A stretch of DNA of 26,125 nucleotides from a virus: positions 1 through 26,125 of the IMG/VR virus record IMGVR_UViG_3300027797_000121; one strand, 5' to 3'. The position numbers and the translations under genes were made by a program. Below are positions 7,375 through 15,435 of the stretch, piece by piece. Every line of letters begins with the position of its first letter. Within the stretch, counting starts at the first letter, position 1. The notes beneath the pieces were generated by a model. The model did not search any database, was not told the origin of the DNA, and saw only the letters and a list, made by a program, of their open reading frames with translations.

Positions 7375-10300
7375 TTACTCCCTAACATATTTGAAATCAT
7401 CATTATCAAAATACCTGTCATAAAACTTACCAAAATTAATATCATTACTTCTTAAGTTTAAAACATAATCATCAACTTCGTTACGTATATCATATGCTCT
7501 ATCTGAAGTAAGTGAAATCCCACCACGACTATCTAATTTATCTTTTATGTAGAATCTAAAGTTTAGATAATCAATAATGCTATGCCATCTTGCTTGTTTT
7601 GATAAATCAGCCCAAAGTTTTTCGTTATTTGCAGCAATGGTTAAATTATCTACAACATTTTTAAGACTTGCATTGGTGTCTCTATCTTGTTTTTCTTCCC
7701 ACCAAATTTGATTGTCTGTTTTCATCTTCTCTATAAATGATTTTTTATATGAGTCTAGGACGGATTTTCCGTAACCACTTGTTGGGCTATATGGAGGATT
7801 GTTCTGTAATAGCATCCCTGAGACTACTTCTTTAAGTTGAGTCCAGTTATTCCAACCTTCGTTAACTAATGAAGAGCGAGCATTCTCTAAAGCGGTTTGG
7901 CTGCCAGTCCATAAATCCTTAGTCCCAGGTATGGTATTAGTTTGTAACCATGCTTGAGCAGAACTTGAGAACGCATAATTCTCATCATTAAAAACAGCAC
8001 CTAAGGTTCTTAAATCTTTGTCAGTACCCATTGCTATAACCATCTCAGTAACAATGTCTGAATTCTTTTTAACTAATTCTTGAGATGTTTTATCTGGATA
8101 GATACCTGATGTTGCATCGGTTAATTTGTCGACTATCATAAAATAATCTGGATAGTCTTCTAAGAATTTTTGAGTTCCTTCTGGTCCACCTAGATTTTCT
8201 TGATACATTCTAAGTTTATCAGAATAAACCTGCAATGGTGAAACGTATCTAGGTTGTTGAGGCAATAAGCCTGAACCAAGGAATCTAATCCAAGCCATAT
8301 ACTTGGCTTCTTTTCCAGATTCTTTTTGTATTATAGCAAAATCTTTTTCGTTTACAAAACGGTCATTATCTTGTTTGAATTCAAATATCTTGTTTTCCAT
8401 TATCATGGCGGTATCTTTATTTAATTGTTCAGAATTACCTTTAAACCATGCTGACCATGCTTGACCTAATCTTCTTACTGTTGTTGGTTCAAGGACAGCA
8501 AGAGAATTCTTTTGAACTCCAAATGGAAGGATAGCATTTTGCATCCATTCTTCTAGTTCAATATTGGTTTCTTTAAGAAGTTGATTTGTAACGGCTGCTA
8601 CATAAGGACTTGTAGAAAATATATTTCCACCTGTTGGATTAAATGGATTAAACCAATCGGTAGACAATCTTGCTTTAATGTTATCTCCAAGAAATGGCAA
8701 AGTTACTTCTACATACTCTTGACCATTAGGGTCAACTTGAACTTCATTCAGTCTTGAGGGAATAGACCTCATCTGCATGGTCTTTAAAATAAATTCTGGA
8801 TTCTCAGATATCAATCTGCCATAAACTTTGTATTGTTCTACTATTGCAGGAAAAAATGCAATAAGGTAATTCATGGCTTCAGGATAGTTTGAATCTCTAC
8901 TAAAAGCGTTTAATTTGCCTCTAAGTTCTTTTAAGGCATATGAATGTGCATTAGCGTGATATGCTTCCATGTTTAATTTACTTGGAATTATACCCTGAGC
9001 ATTTGCTACCGCAACCATGCTTTGTAATTTTTGTTGGTAAGATACGGCATAGTATGGGTTATAGGCTAATTTAGCAGGTGCCCAAGTAGATAAAGAACTT
9101 ACCCAATTTTTCATTACGCTATTAACTTTTAACAACCCTGAACTTTGACCTAATAAATCTAGAGCCATATCGGTAACTATTTCAGGACGTACTTCAACAT
9201 TAGGATACATTTTTTCTAATGTAAGGGCATTAACCTTACCTTCAACAACAAGTTTTTGTAACGCTATGTCTTTTCCAGTAAATTGGTTAACTGCGGTTGC
9301 TATTCTATCGTAAACTGTTTCAACATCAACAGAACGAGGGCTACGACCTAGGCTGGGCATAAAACCAAAACTATCTAATTTTGTTCTATACTCTATAGAT
9401 TTCATGTATTTAAGAATCTCTTTTTTAGAGGTTCCCTGCATTATCTTTACAGCAACTGGGTCAGAAGGTAAAACGTTAACTAAAATATTTTCCCAGGACC
9501 TTAAATGTAAATCTTTGTTTTCTCGCGTTGGCTTGATAAGGTGTCCACCTTCTCTATCACGCCTAATTGCCGCTAATTCTAATTCATTGTTAGATGTCAA
9601 TAAACCACGCAAGTCATCTTTTCCTGTAATTTTTTGCATAGTTATTTTGCCATAGACGCCATCACGATAATCTACAAAAGCGTAATCGGAAATCATGAGT
9701 GGTTTCCTACTAACAATTTTGTTAGGAATATTTGATACTAAACTTTGTTTTCGTTGTTCTAAGGCTGTTACATTATTCTTTACAATATTGTACCAGTCTA
9801 AAGTTCTTTGGACTTCAGGTTTAATCTTTTTAGGAGGCTTATTAAAATTATAACCAAAGTTCCTTAAACTTTGTTCTACTTCGCTTAATACTTTAATGCG
9901 AAGGTCTAATTCTTTACTAGTTCGTTTTAGATTGTAACTTCTGTCAGTTACAATTTTAGTCCAACGATTAATTTTTCCAACAGAATTATTACGATTGGTA
10001 AAATCTTCAAATGTTTGTTTTCCAAATTCTTTTACAACATTAAAGTATTGGCCATCGGCAGCAATACGTAATACGTTATCTCGCATAATGTTTTGTGGGT
10101 AACCAGCACGAAATAAAGTAAGGTTTCTCCAAATGGCATTATACTCGTCACCGAAATGTTTTGCAACATAGTAGGCGGTTTTAATTCCGCCGTGATTTTT
10201 ATTTTGGTGTCTAGCAAATTCTGCAAAGGCTTTATCTAAAACAGCAATATCGGGTAGATAACTACCGTTTGCAAGTTGGCTTACTAATACTGGGTCTGCA

Positions 10301-12312
10301 ACAGCGTCTCCAGTTTTAGGGTCACGCATGTAAGCCCTATTTTCGCTCTTAGCATCAGCCGCTAATTTTCTATTTTCTTTTACTTTTGCAAAATATGTTT
10401 TTATTACATATTCTATTTGTGATTCAGGAATTCCGTGTTTAATGGCAATTCTTTCAAAAATTGTTTTAGTAAAATCTTCAACATATTTTAATTTTTCACC
10501 TTCAAAACGAGTGCCTAAAAATTTATTATATAAATCTTGAACTTCATCTTGTTTTAAGATTCCGTTTTTTACGCCTTCTCTAATAGTTGTACGCATTCTA
10601 GTACTAGATTGAAGCGGGTCATTAAAATTAATTGTGCTATGCGGAGCATCATCGGTCCATCTTTCAACAGCACGTATTACAGGTCCAAAAGTTCCACCCT
10701 GGTATATTCTTTGTGTGACTTTACCACCAAGAGTTTCTCTTGAAGTTAAATCAGTTTTATTAATACCTAATTTGTTTGCAATTCTTTGTTTAGCAATATC
10801 ATTTTTTCTTTTTTCAATTATTGGGAAAATTGAAACAGTTCTTTCCTGCAAAGCGCTATCTAACCTTAATGTTTTTGCAAGGTCGGCATTCTTTCCAGTT
10901 AATTCTTTTAATTCGCCTTCAAGAATTTCTTTTCTATTTTGTAAAGATTTTTTAATGTATTTATTACTTGATGTTGCTGGAAGACTTTTTAATTCAAATT
11001 GATTTAATTTAGATTCTGACCTAAGCAATTGAGCAAAAGTGGATTTATGTTTTGTTGCTAACTCTTCAATAGCCTTTACATCTCCACGACCAACTCTAAA
11101 CAATAGAGCAATTTCAGAATATGATTTACCAGCCATCAATTGAGAAGCCATGTATGAGATTTCGCCACCTAATTGGAACTCTGTGCGCAAACCTACAGTT
11201 GCTGCGTCATTTTTACTGATAAACTCAAACATTGGGGTATAAACTGTTTTTTCACCAGCAGCGGTTCTATTTAATAAATCAACATCTGCTTGCAATCTGT
11301 TTTTAATTTTTTCAGGTGTATCAACTAATTTTTGTATTGCCCCGCCGACCATAGTCTGTTTTGCTGTTGATACTCCACCAATTGTTGCAACTCTGGCAAC
11401 TTTACCAAGAAGTTGAACACCTTTTATGTCTGGCGATGTTGGAAATTCATATGCTATATTAAGGAGCCCAGAAACAACTGCACCAATACCAGTGTCTGTA
11501 TTTTGTAATTCCTTAGAACCGCTGATTCTTCCAGCAGCCTTAGTGGCATCCCTGCCAAAGTTATACATTTCTTGACCTTGTACTGATTGAGCAAACAAGG
11601 CAGAATTTTGAAACTGTGTACCAAGTGCTCCAGTCTCAGATGTTGCTCTTAATGCTTTTCCTCCACCGTAAAATCCTAATACCGCAGCAGTACCTGCAAG
11701 AAAACCAGCAGCATTACCTATTCCCGGTACAACAGAGCCAGCAGCCGTAGCAGCGGCTATAGTACCGACTCCAGCAGCAATTGCTCCGCCAATTTGTGCA
11801 AGACCAGTAAGTAAACCAAAAGATGCATTGGTTTCTAAATTTGCTCTTAAAAATGAATAGTTTGAACGAACACCTTTTGTAGCAGTCATGAGAGCATGGT
11901 TTACTTTACCACCAGATGCTTTATCTAATTGACCAAGTCCATACATAGATGCACCTAAAGCAGCACCTGCTGCCATACCCGCTGGGCCAAAAAATCTACC
12001 TACTACCGCAGCGCCACCAATTGATTTTGCTGGGCTTTGAAGAACTTGTTGTGCAAAATCTAATGTTGCTTCTCTTTTTTTCTCAACATTTTGATTCCAT
12101 ACAGGATTTAAACTAGAGTCATTAATAACTTCTTGTCCCGCTTGGTTAGCAGAAGCATAAGTTCCAGGGTACTTAGGTATATTTGCAGCAATGTCAGAGG
12201 CAAGACCATAATTAACATAACCTTGATTATTATATACTGGTTGTGCAATTTGTTGTCCATCTTTATGCCAGAATATATTTTGTAAATTTGCTATTCTGTC
12301 CCAAAGACTCAT
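7375..12312 (-). CDS. Giant 1645 aa virion-like protein, putative internal/ejection protein
   Basis: The frame is open to 12405, but the first good start is ATG 12312, forming an ATGA overlap with the stop of the upstream 160 aa gene; the product begins MSLWDRIANLQNIFW. Residues about 97-125, 165-195 and 197-220 are Gly/Ala-rich and hydrophobic (for example GGAIAAGVGTIAAATAAGS), the look of membrane-inserting glycine-zipper helices. The rest is a long, helical, charged protein. Near residue 700 a segment has the pattern W.NLTLFRAGYPQNIMRDN, resembling large virion or polyvalent proteins of actinobacterial phages. No transglycosylase or protease motif was found. Size, hydrophobic head and position suggest an internal protein ejected with DNA, in the manner of T7 gp16, but a different fold is likely. 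Confident as a gene, tentative in role. Confidence 0.7.
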   Translation of the reverse strand: MSLWDRIANLQNIFWHKDGQQIAQPVYNNQGYVNYGLASDIAANIPKYPGTYASANQAGQEVINDSSLNPVWNQNVEKKREATLDFAQQVLQSPAKSIGGAAVVGRFFGPAGMAAGAALGASMYGLGQLDKASGGKVNHALMTATKGVRSNYSFLRANLETNASFGLLTGLAQIGGAIAAGVGTIAAATAAGSVVPGIGNAAGFLAGTAAVLGFYGGGKALRATSETGALGTQFQNSALFAQSVQGQEMYNFGRDATKAAGRISGSKELQNTDTGIGAVVSGLLNIAYEFPTSPDIKGVQLLGKVARVATIGGVSTAKQTMVGGAIQKLVDTPEKIKNRLQADVDLLNRTAAGEKTVYTPMFEFISKNDAATVGLRTEFQLGGEISYMASQLMAGKSYSEIALLFRVGRGDVKAIEELATKHKSTFAQLLRSESKLNQFELKSLPATSSNKYIKKSLQNRKEILEGELKELTGKNADLAKTLRLDSALQERTVSIFPIIEKRKNDIAKQRIANKLGINKTDLTSRETLGGKVTQRIYQGGTFGPVIRAVERWTDDAPHSTINFNDPLQSSTRMRTTIREGVKNGILKQDEVQDLYNKFLGTRFEGEKLKYVEDFTKTIFERIAIKHGIPESQIEYVIKTYFAKVKENRKLAADAKSENRAYMRDPKTGDAVADPVLVSQLANGSYLPDIAVLDKAFAEFARHQNKNHGGIKTAYYVAKHFGDEYNAIWRNLTLFRAGYPQNIMRDNVLRIAADGQYFNVVKEFGKQTFEDFTNRNNSVGKINRWTKIVTDRSYNLKRTSKELDLRIKVLSEVEQSLRNFGYNFNKPPKKIKPEVQRTLDWYNIVKNNVTALEQRKQSLVSNIPNKIVSRKPLMISDYAFVDYRDGVYGKITMQKITGKDDLRGLLTSNNELELAAIRRDREGGHLIKPTRENKDLHLRSWENILVNVLPSDPVAVKIMQGTSKKEILKYMKSIEYRTKLDSFGFMPSLGRSPRSVDVETVYDRIATAVNQFTGKDIALQKLVVEGKVNALTLEKMYPNVEVRPEIVTDMALDLLGQSSGLLKVNSVMKNWVSSLSTWAPAKLAYNPYYAVSYQQKLQSMVAVANAQGIIPSKLNMEAYHANAHSYALKELRGKLNAFSRDSNYPEAMNYLIAFFPAIVEQYKVYGRLISENPEFILKTMQMRSIPSRLNEVQVDPNGQEYVEVTLPFLGDNIKARLSTDWFNPFNPTGGNIFSTSPYVAAVTNQLLKETNIELEEWMQNAILPFGVQKNSLAVLEPTTVRRLGQAWSAWFKGNSEQLNKDTAMIMENKIFEFKQDNDRFVNEKDFAIIQKESGKEAKYMAWIRFLGSGLLPQQPRYVSPLQVYSDKLRMYQENLGGPEGTQKFLEDYPDYFMIVDKLTDATSGIYPDKTSQELVKKNSDIVTEMVIAMGTDKDLRTLGAVFNDENYAFSSSAQAWLQTNTIPGTKDLWTGSQTALENARSSLVNEGWNNWTQLKEVVSGMLLQNNPPYSPTSGYGKSVLDSYKKSFIEKMKTDNQIWWEEKQDRDTNASLKNVVDNLTIAANNEKLWADLSKQARWHSIIDYLNFRFYIKDKLDSRGGISLTSDRAYDIRNEVDDYVLNLRSNDINFGKFYDRYFDNDDFKYVRE

Positions 12313-12791
12313 ATTATATTTTGCTCTCCGCTTGACGCTGTGTATTGGGTAAGGTAGTTTGTATATTCTGCTGTAGCCCGCGAAGTTCCAGGCATACTTG
12401 CCCATGTTTGCATAAGAGGTAATTGTTGACGAATCATTTCAATGTCTGGGTCCGCAGAAGGATTACTAGGTAAATTAGGAACATAATTTAATCCCTTACC
12501 AACTGCTGCGCCATCTGTTACAGGTGTGTTAGGTTCTTGAGTTTCATCTAAAATTGATGTTAATGCTGGAGGATTATATGATGTTTCTGCCGCTGCACTA
12601 GTATTCATTGAAGCAATTGCAGCATTTCCTGTTTCTCTGTTTTCATTAATTGTTTTATTTTGACCATAGGTAAACCCACTATAATCACCACTAGTTCCAT
12701 TGCCACCTGCACCATTAACATTAGCAGGATTATTTTGTGGAGCATTTGGTTGGTATCCGCCACGTGTTTCTGGTGAATTCATTGACGACAT
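12309..12791 (-). CDS. 160 aa Asn/Gly/Pro-rich protein
   Basis: The first ~100 residues are low complexity (N, G, P, T, S, A). The C-terminal 45 residues are more ordered, with DPDIEMIRQQLPLMQTWASM followed by a helix. A strong Shine-Dalgarno (GGAGGATAAA) precedes ATG 12791, 9 bases after the upstream stop. Its stop overlaps the start of the giant protein gene (ATGA), which points to translational coupling. Function unknown; it may be a small partner or chaperone for the giant protein. Confidence 0.65.
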   Translation of the reverse strand: MSSMNSPETRGGYQPNAPQNNPANVNGAGGNGTSGDYSGFTYGQNKTINENRETGNAAIASMNTSAAAETSYNPPALTSILDETQEPNTPVTDGAAVGKGLNYVPNLPSNPSADPDIEMIRQQLPLMQTWASMPGTSRATAEYTNYLTQYTASSGEQNII

Positions 12792-12800
12792 TTTATCCTC

Positions 12801-13343
12801 CTACTTAATTTTTCTAGGTTGTTCTTTTGATATATAAGGACCTGCAGTAAATGCAGTAAGTTTAGATGCTATTTCCATTGCTTCAAATGCATCTGCTCCT
12901 GCATACAATGCACCAAGTGCGTATGAGGCTCCAGAACCTGCAGCGTATACTCCGTCTGCAGACTTGCTTATTGATAACTCTTGGTCAATATCAAATATTT
13001 CTCCACCAACAGCCATTATAAACTGGAAGCGACTTTCTTTACTATCTTCTTCAAAATTATAACCATTTGCTGCCATACATTTACGCAAAGATGGCATTGC
13101 CTTTACAATCATAAAATGATAAAGGTCTTCTTTGTCTTGCTTAGTAGGAGTTGGTGGCTCCCAAATATGTTGAGTTATATCACACGGTAATGTTTCTCCA
13201 GAACCAGCAATTAAAAACATTCCATTTTCAGAAATCTTTTTAACTTCAGGGTGTGTATAAATTCTACCATCAGCATCAGTTGTTTGGCTATCAACAACTA
13301 TGAAGCAACGGTCTTTATGTTCTAAACCTATAATTGTTGTCAT
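12801..13343 (-). CDS. Proteasome/HslV-like Ntn hydrolase in the capsid module
   Basis: This 180 aa protein matches the proteasome beta-subunit/HslV layout. It starts MTTIIGLEHKDRCFIVVDSQ, so removing Met exposes Thr1 as the nucleophile. D18 (VVDS) and K35/K36 (HPEVKKIS) fall where Asp17 and Lys33 are expected. AAGSGASYALGALYAG at 134-149 matches the conserved GSG region of HslV. The C-terminal AFTAGPYISKE strand also fits. Its length is close to HslV. It lies directly after the portal gene, a place where phages usually encode the head maturation protease, and no classical prohead protease is seen in the window. It could process head proteins or degrade host proteins; the first is inferred from position. 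Confidence 0.82.
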   Translation of the reverse strand: MTTIIGLEHKDRCFIVVDSQTTDADGRIYTHPEVKKISENGMFLIAGSGETLPCDITQHIWEPPTPTKQDKEDLYHFMIVKAMPSLRKCMAANGYNFEEDSKESRFQFIMAVGGEIFDIDQELSISKSADGVYAAGSGASYALGALYAGADAFEAMEIASKLTAFTAGPYISKEQPRKIK

Positions 13344-13357
13344 TGTCCCCTACTTTT

Positions 13358-15124
13358 TTATCTACGTCTTACACTTCTAACGCTTGCTGATGCTTTTCCT
13401 GAACCTGTTAGTCCAGAAATTAAACTCATAACATCTTGTTCTTGTTGCTGTGGCATTGGAGAAGGAGAGCCTCCTACTGGACCACCAAGGGGAGCAGGGG
13501 ACGTTTGCTCAACCGTTGGATTAGGGGCACCAGCAGGAGGGACCTGTTGTTGCGGTGCAAAGGTAGCCTCAATAGCATCTTCTAATGCTTGTCCCTTTTG
13601 GCGAGCCTTGATTACCGCAGCAATTTTATTTACCATTTCTGACGGGTCTTGTCCCTGTGTTGCCATCGCTGGTATAGCCTGAGCCATTGCTGTAATACCA
13701 CTGAGTAATGCTGTACGCATATCCTCAATTTCAATTTTTTCAAGTTCTTGTGTTACGTTAACAGTAAATGGCAACTCACGCATAGCCATATCTTTAGATA
13801 TTAATTTACCACCAAGAGCCTGTAACATAAAGATAAGACCTTGGGCTGGATTAAGACCAGCAAGCATACCGTATCTAACATCGGCTGAATAGTCATTTTT
13901 AATATCTTTAGTTGGCTTGTAAGTAATTTCATATGGAGAACCAGAGTCTACACCACGAATTGTTTTTTCTTCAGGGTAAATAACTTCATCAACCTCAAAA
14001 CAAAGACCAATTACATCACGAAGTGCTGCAGCAAAAATTGCTTGTGCTGATTTAACCTGTGTGTCAAAGGCTCCCATAAGAGCCTGCACACCTTGACCAG
14101 TAACAATAGAAGCATCAATGTTTCCAGTTCTTGATTCTGGATAACGAGTTCCTACTCTTAACTCTTGGTTAAGAACATTCTGTTCTGTAAATGCACCTTG
14201 TGGTAGGGTAAGTTCTACTCGACGAACACCTGCTGGGTTGGCGGTGCGGATAACCGCATCTCCACCCAGTTGTAATTCTTGTACATCTTGTGGAAGTACA
14301 ATAGGTGCCTGTACTGATTTCTCCGCTGCTTCCATTGCCAATAAGGCGAAACGGTTGCGGAGTAACTGAATTCCAAGTACATCGTCAAACTGTCCACGCA
14401 TCTCACCATCAATAGATGGTTTACGTGCGACAACAACCATTAGTTTACCTAATGGATTATTTGCTTGTGATAAAATTAAATCTTGTTTTGTAGGTACATA
14501 AATAACTGATTGGTCTTTATCGTAATAACGAATCATTTCTATCTGAGCATTTAAATCTTGTTTATAACCTAGTCCACCTAAAAGTTGATATTCGTGTTCT
14601 GGGAACTGGCTTACTAACTCACCTAAGGTAAGTACATATCTTTTAGCAAAAGCAATACAACGACCATAACGGTCAAAATCTGGATAAGAACCAATTGGAT
14701 TTTCTAAACGAATACGAGGTAGTTTTATTTCATCATCTAATTCAATTACAAATGGAACAAAGCCGTAAGTTAGATACCAGTCTGCTCCTTGATACATCTG
14801 GACCGATAGGTCAGAGTTCGAGAAATAATTACTAGCAATACGAGTACGCTTATCGGCAAAAGTACGAGCACGGTCAGAGACCTGATTAGCGGCCGAGCAG
14901 TTAACTGCTGGAAGAGGCGCCATAACTTCTGAAAGGTCCCTGGCAACGATATCAATAAAATTTGCCACGACATTAGCATCTACTCCTTCTGGAAAAAAGT
15001 TAGGGTAGACTTCAGCAATCTTACCTCTACGCACAGCAAGTACGTCAAGGTTGCGACCATCACGCTCTGTGCTTCTATAGCGTAAAGATTGAACTCTTGC
15101 TGCTATTTGTTGGATATCTAACAC
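13358..15124 (-). CDS. Portal protein
   Basis: The 588 aa product forms the DNA entry ring at one head vertex. It has typical portal features. An N-terminal segment contains QIAARVQSLRYRSTERDGR. A middle domain contains NYFSNSDLSVQMYQGADWYLTYG, followed by strands with LENPIGSYPDFDRYGR. A long helical region follows, and the C-terminal tail is Pro/Gln-rich (about 520-565) and ends SVRSVRRR. Length is normal for a portal. The GTG start at 15124 overlaps the upstream stop (TAGTG). It lies between terminase and the capsid genes, the expected order. Call based on position, size and general pattern. Confidence 0.85.
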   Translation of the reverse strand: MLDIQQIAARVQSLRYRSTERDGRNLDVLAVRRGKIAEVYPNFFPEGVDANVVANFIDIVARDLSEVMAPLPAVNCSAANQVSDRARTFADKRTRIASNYFSNSDLSVQMYQGADWYLTYGFVPFVIELDDEIKLPRIRLENPIGSYPDFDRYGRCIAFAKRYVLTLGELVSQFPEHEYQLLGGLGYKQDLNAQIEMIRYYDKDQSVIYVPTKQDLILSQANNPLGKLMVVVARKPSIDGEMRGQFDDVLGIQLLRNRFALLAMEAAEKSVQAPIVLPQDVQELQLGGDAVIRTANPAGVRRVELTLPQGAFTEQNVLNQELRVGTRYPESRTGNIDASIVTGQGVQALMGAFDTQVKSAQAIFAAALRDVIGLCFEVDEVIYPEEKTIRGVDSGSPYEITYKPTKDIKNDYSADVRYGMLAGLNPAQGLIFMLQALGGKLISKDMAMRELPFTVNVTQELEKIEIEDMRTALLSGITAMAQAIPAMATQGQDPSEMVNKIAAVIKARQKGQALEDAIEATFAPQQQVPPAGAPNPTVEQTSPAPLGGPVGGSPSPMPQQQEQDVMSLISGLTGSGKASASVRSVRRR

Positions 15125-15426
15125 TATTTAATCCTTGGTTTTTGTAATTTTAATTTTTCTTTTGCTGCTCTACTAGCAATTTCTGTAGGAGTTGGCTTAG
15201 GTGGTAATCCCATAGCGGCTCTAGCCTTTGCAGCACCTTCTGCATTAATCTGTACCTGACTTTTTACTACTTTAACTGAATTTTTTTGAATAGCATCTGT
15301 TTGATTTCTATAAACTGGATTAACGGTTTTAGCACCCCTACCAGTAATACCAGCAACTGCTCTTGTGGTAAGTTTCTTTGCAACTGCTCTAGCAGCAATA
15401 CCTGCTGCAATTATTGGTAGTGGCAT
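15124..15426 (-). CDS. 100 aa basic protein between terminase and portal
   Basis: The N-terminus is mildly hydrophobic (MPLPIIAAGIAARAVAKKL). The rest is basic and Ala/Lys-rich with VNPVYRNQTDAIQKNSVKV and a proline segment (MGLPPKPTPTE) before a terminal charged helix. No family recognised. It lies 9 bases after the terminase stop and overlaps the portal start by one base, so it is part of the packaging operon. It could be an accessory packaging or head protein. Confidence 0.6.
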   Translation of the reverse strand: MPLPIIAAGIAARAVAKKLTTRAVAGITGRGAKTVNPVYRNQTDAIQKNSVKVVKSQVQINAEGAAKARAAMGLPPKPTPTEIASRAAKEKLKLQKPRIK

Positions 15427-15435
15427 TTTATCTCC

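Noticed and set aside
9404-11002. Plus-strand ORFs inside the giant gene
   Set aside because: They are antisense shadows with no ribosome sites or recognisable proteins.
12313-12405. Longer start for the giant protein at 12405
   Set aside because: It would overlap most of the 160 aa gene's C-terminus; ATG 12312 gives the ATGA junction typical of this operon.
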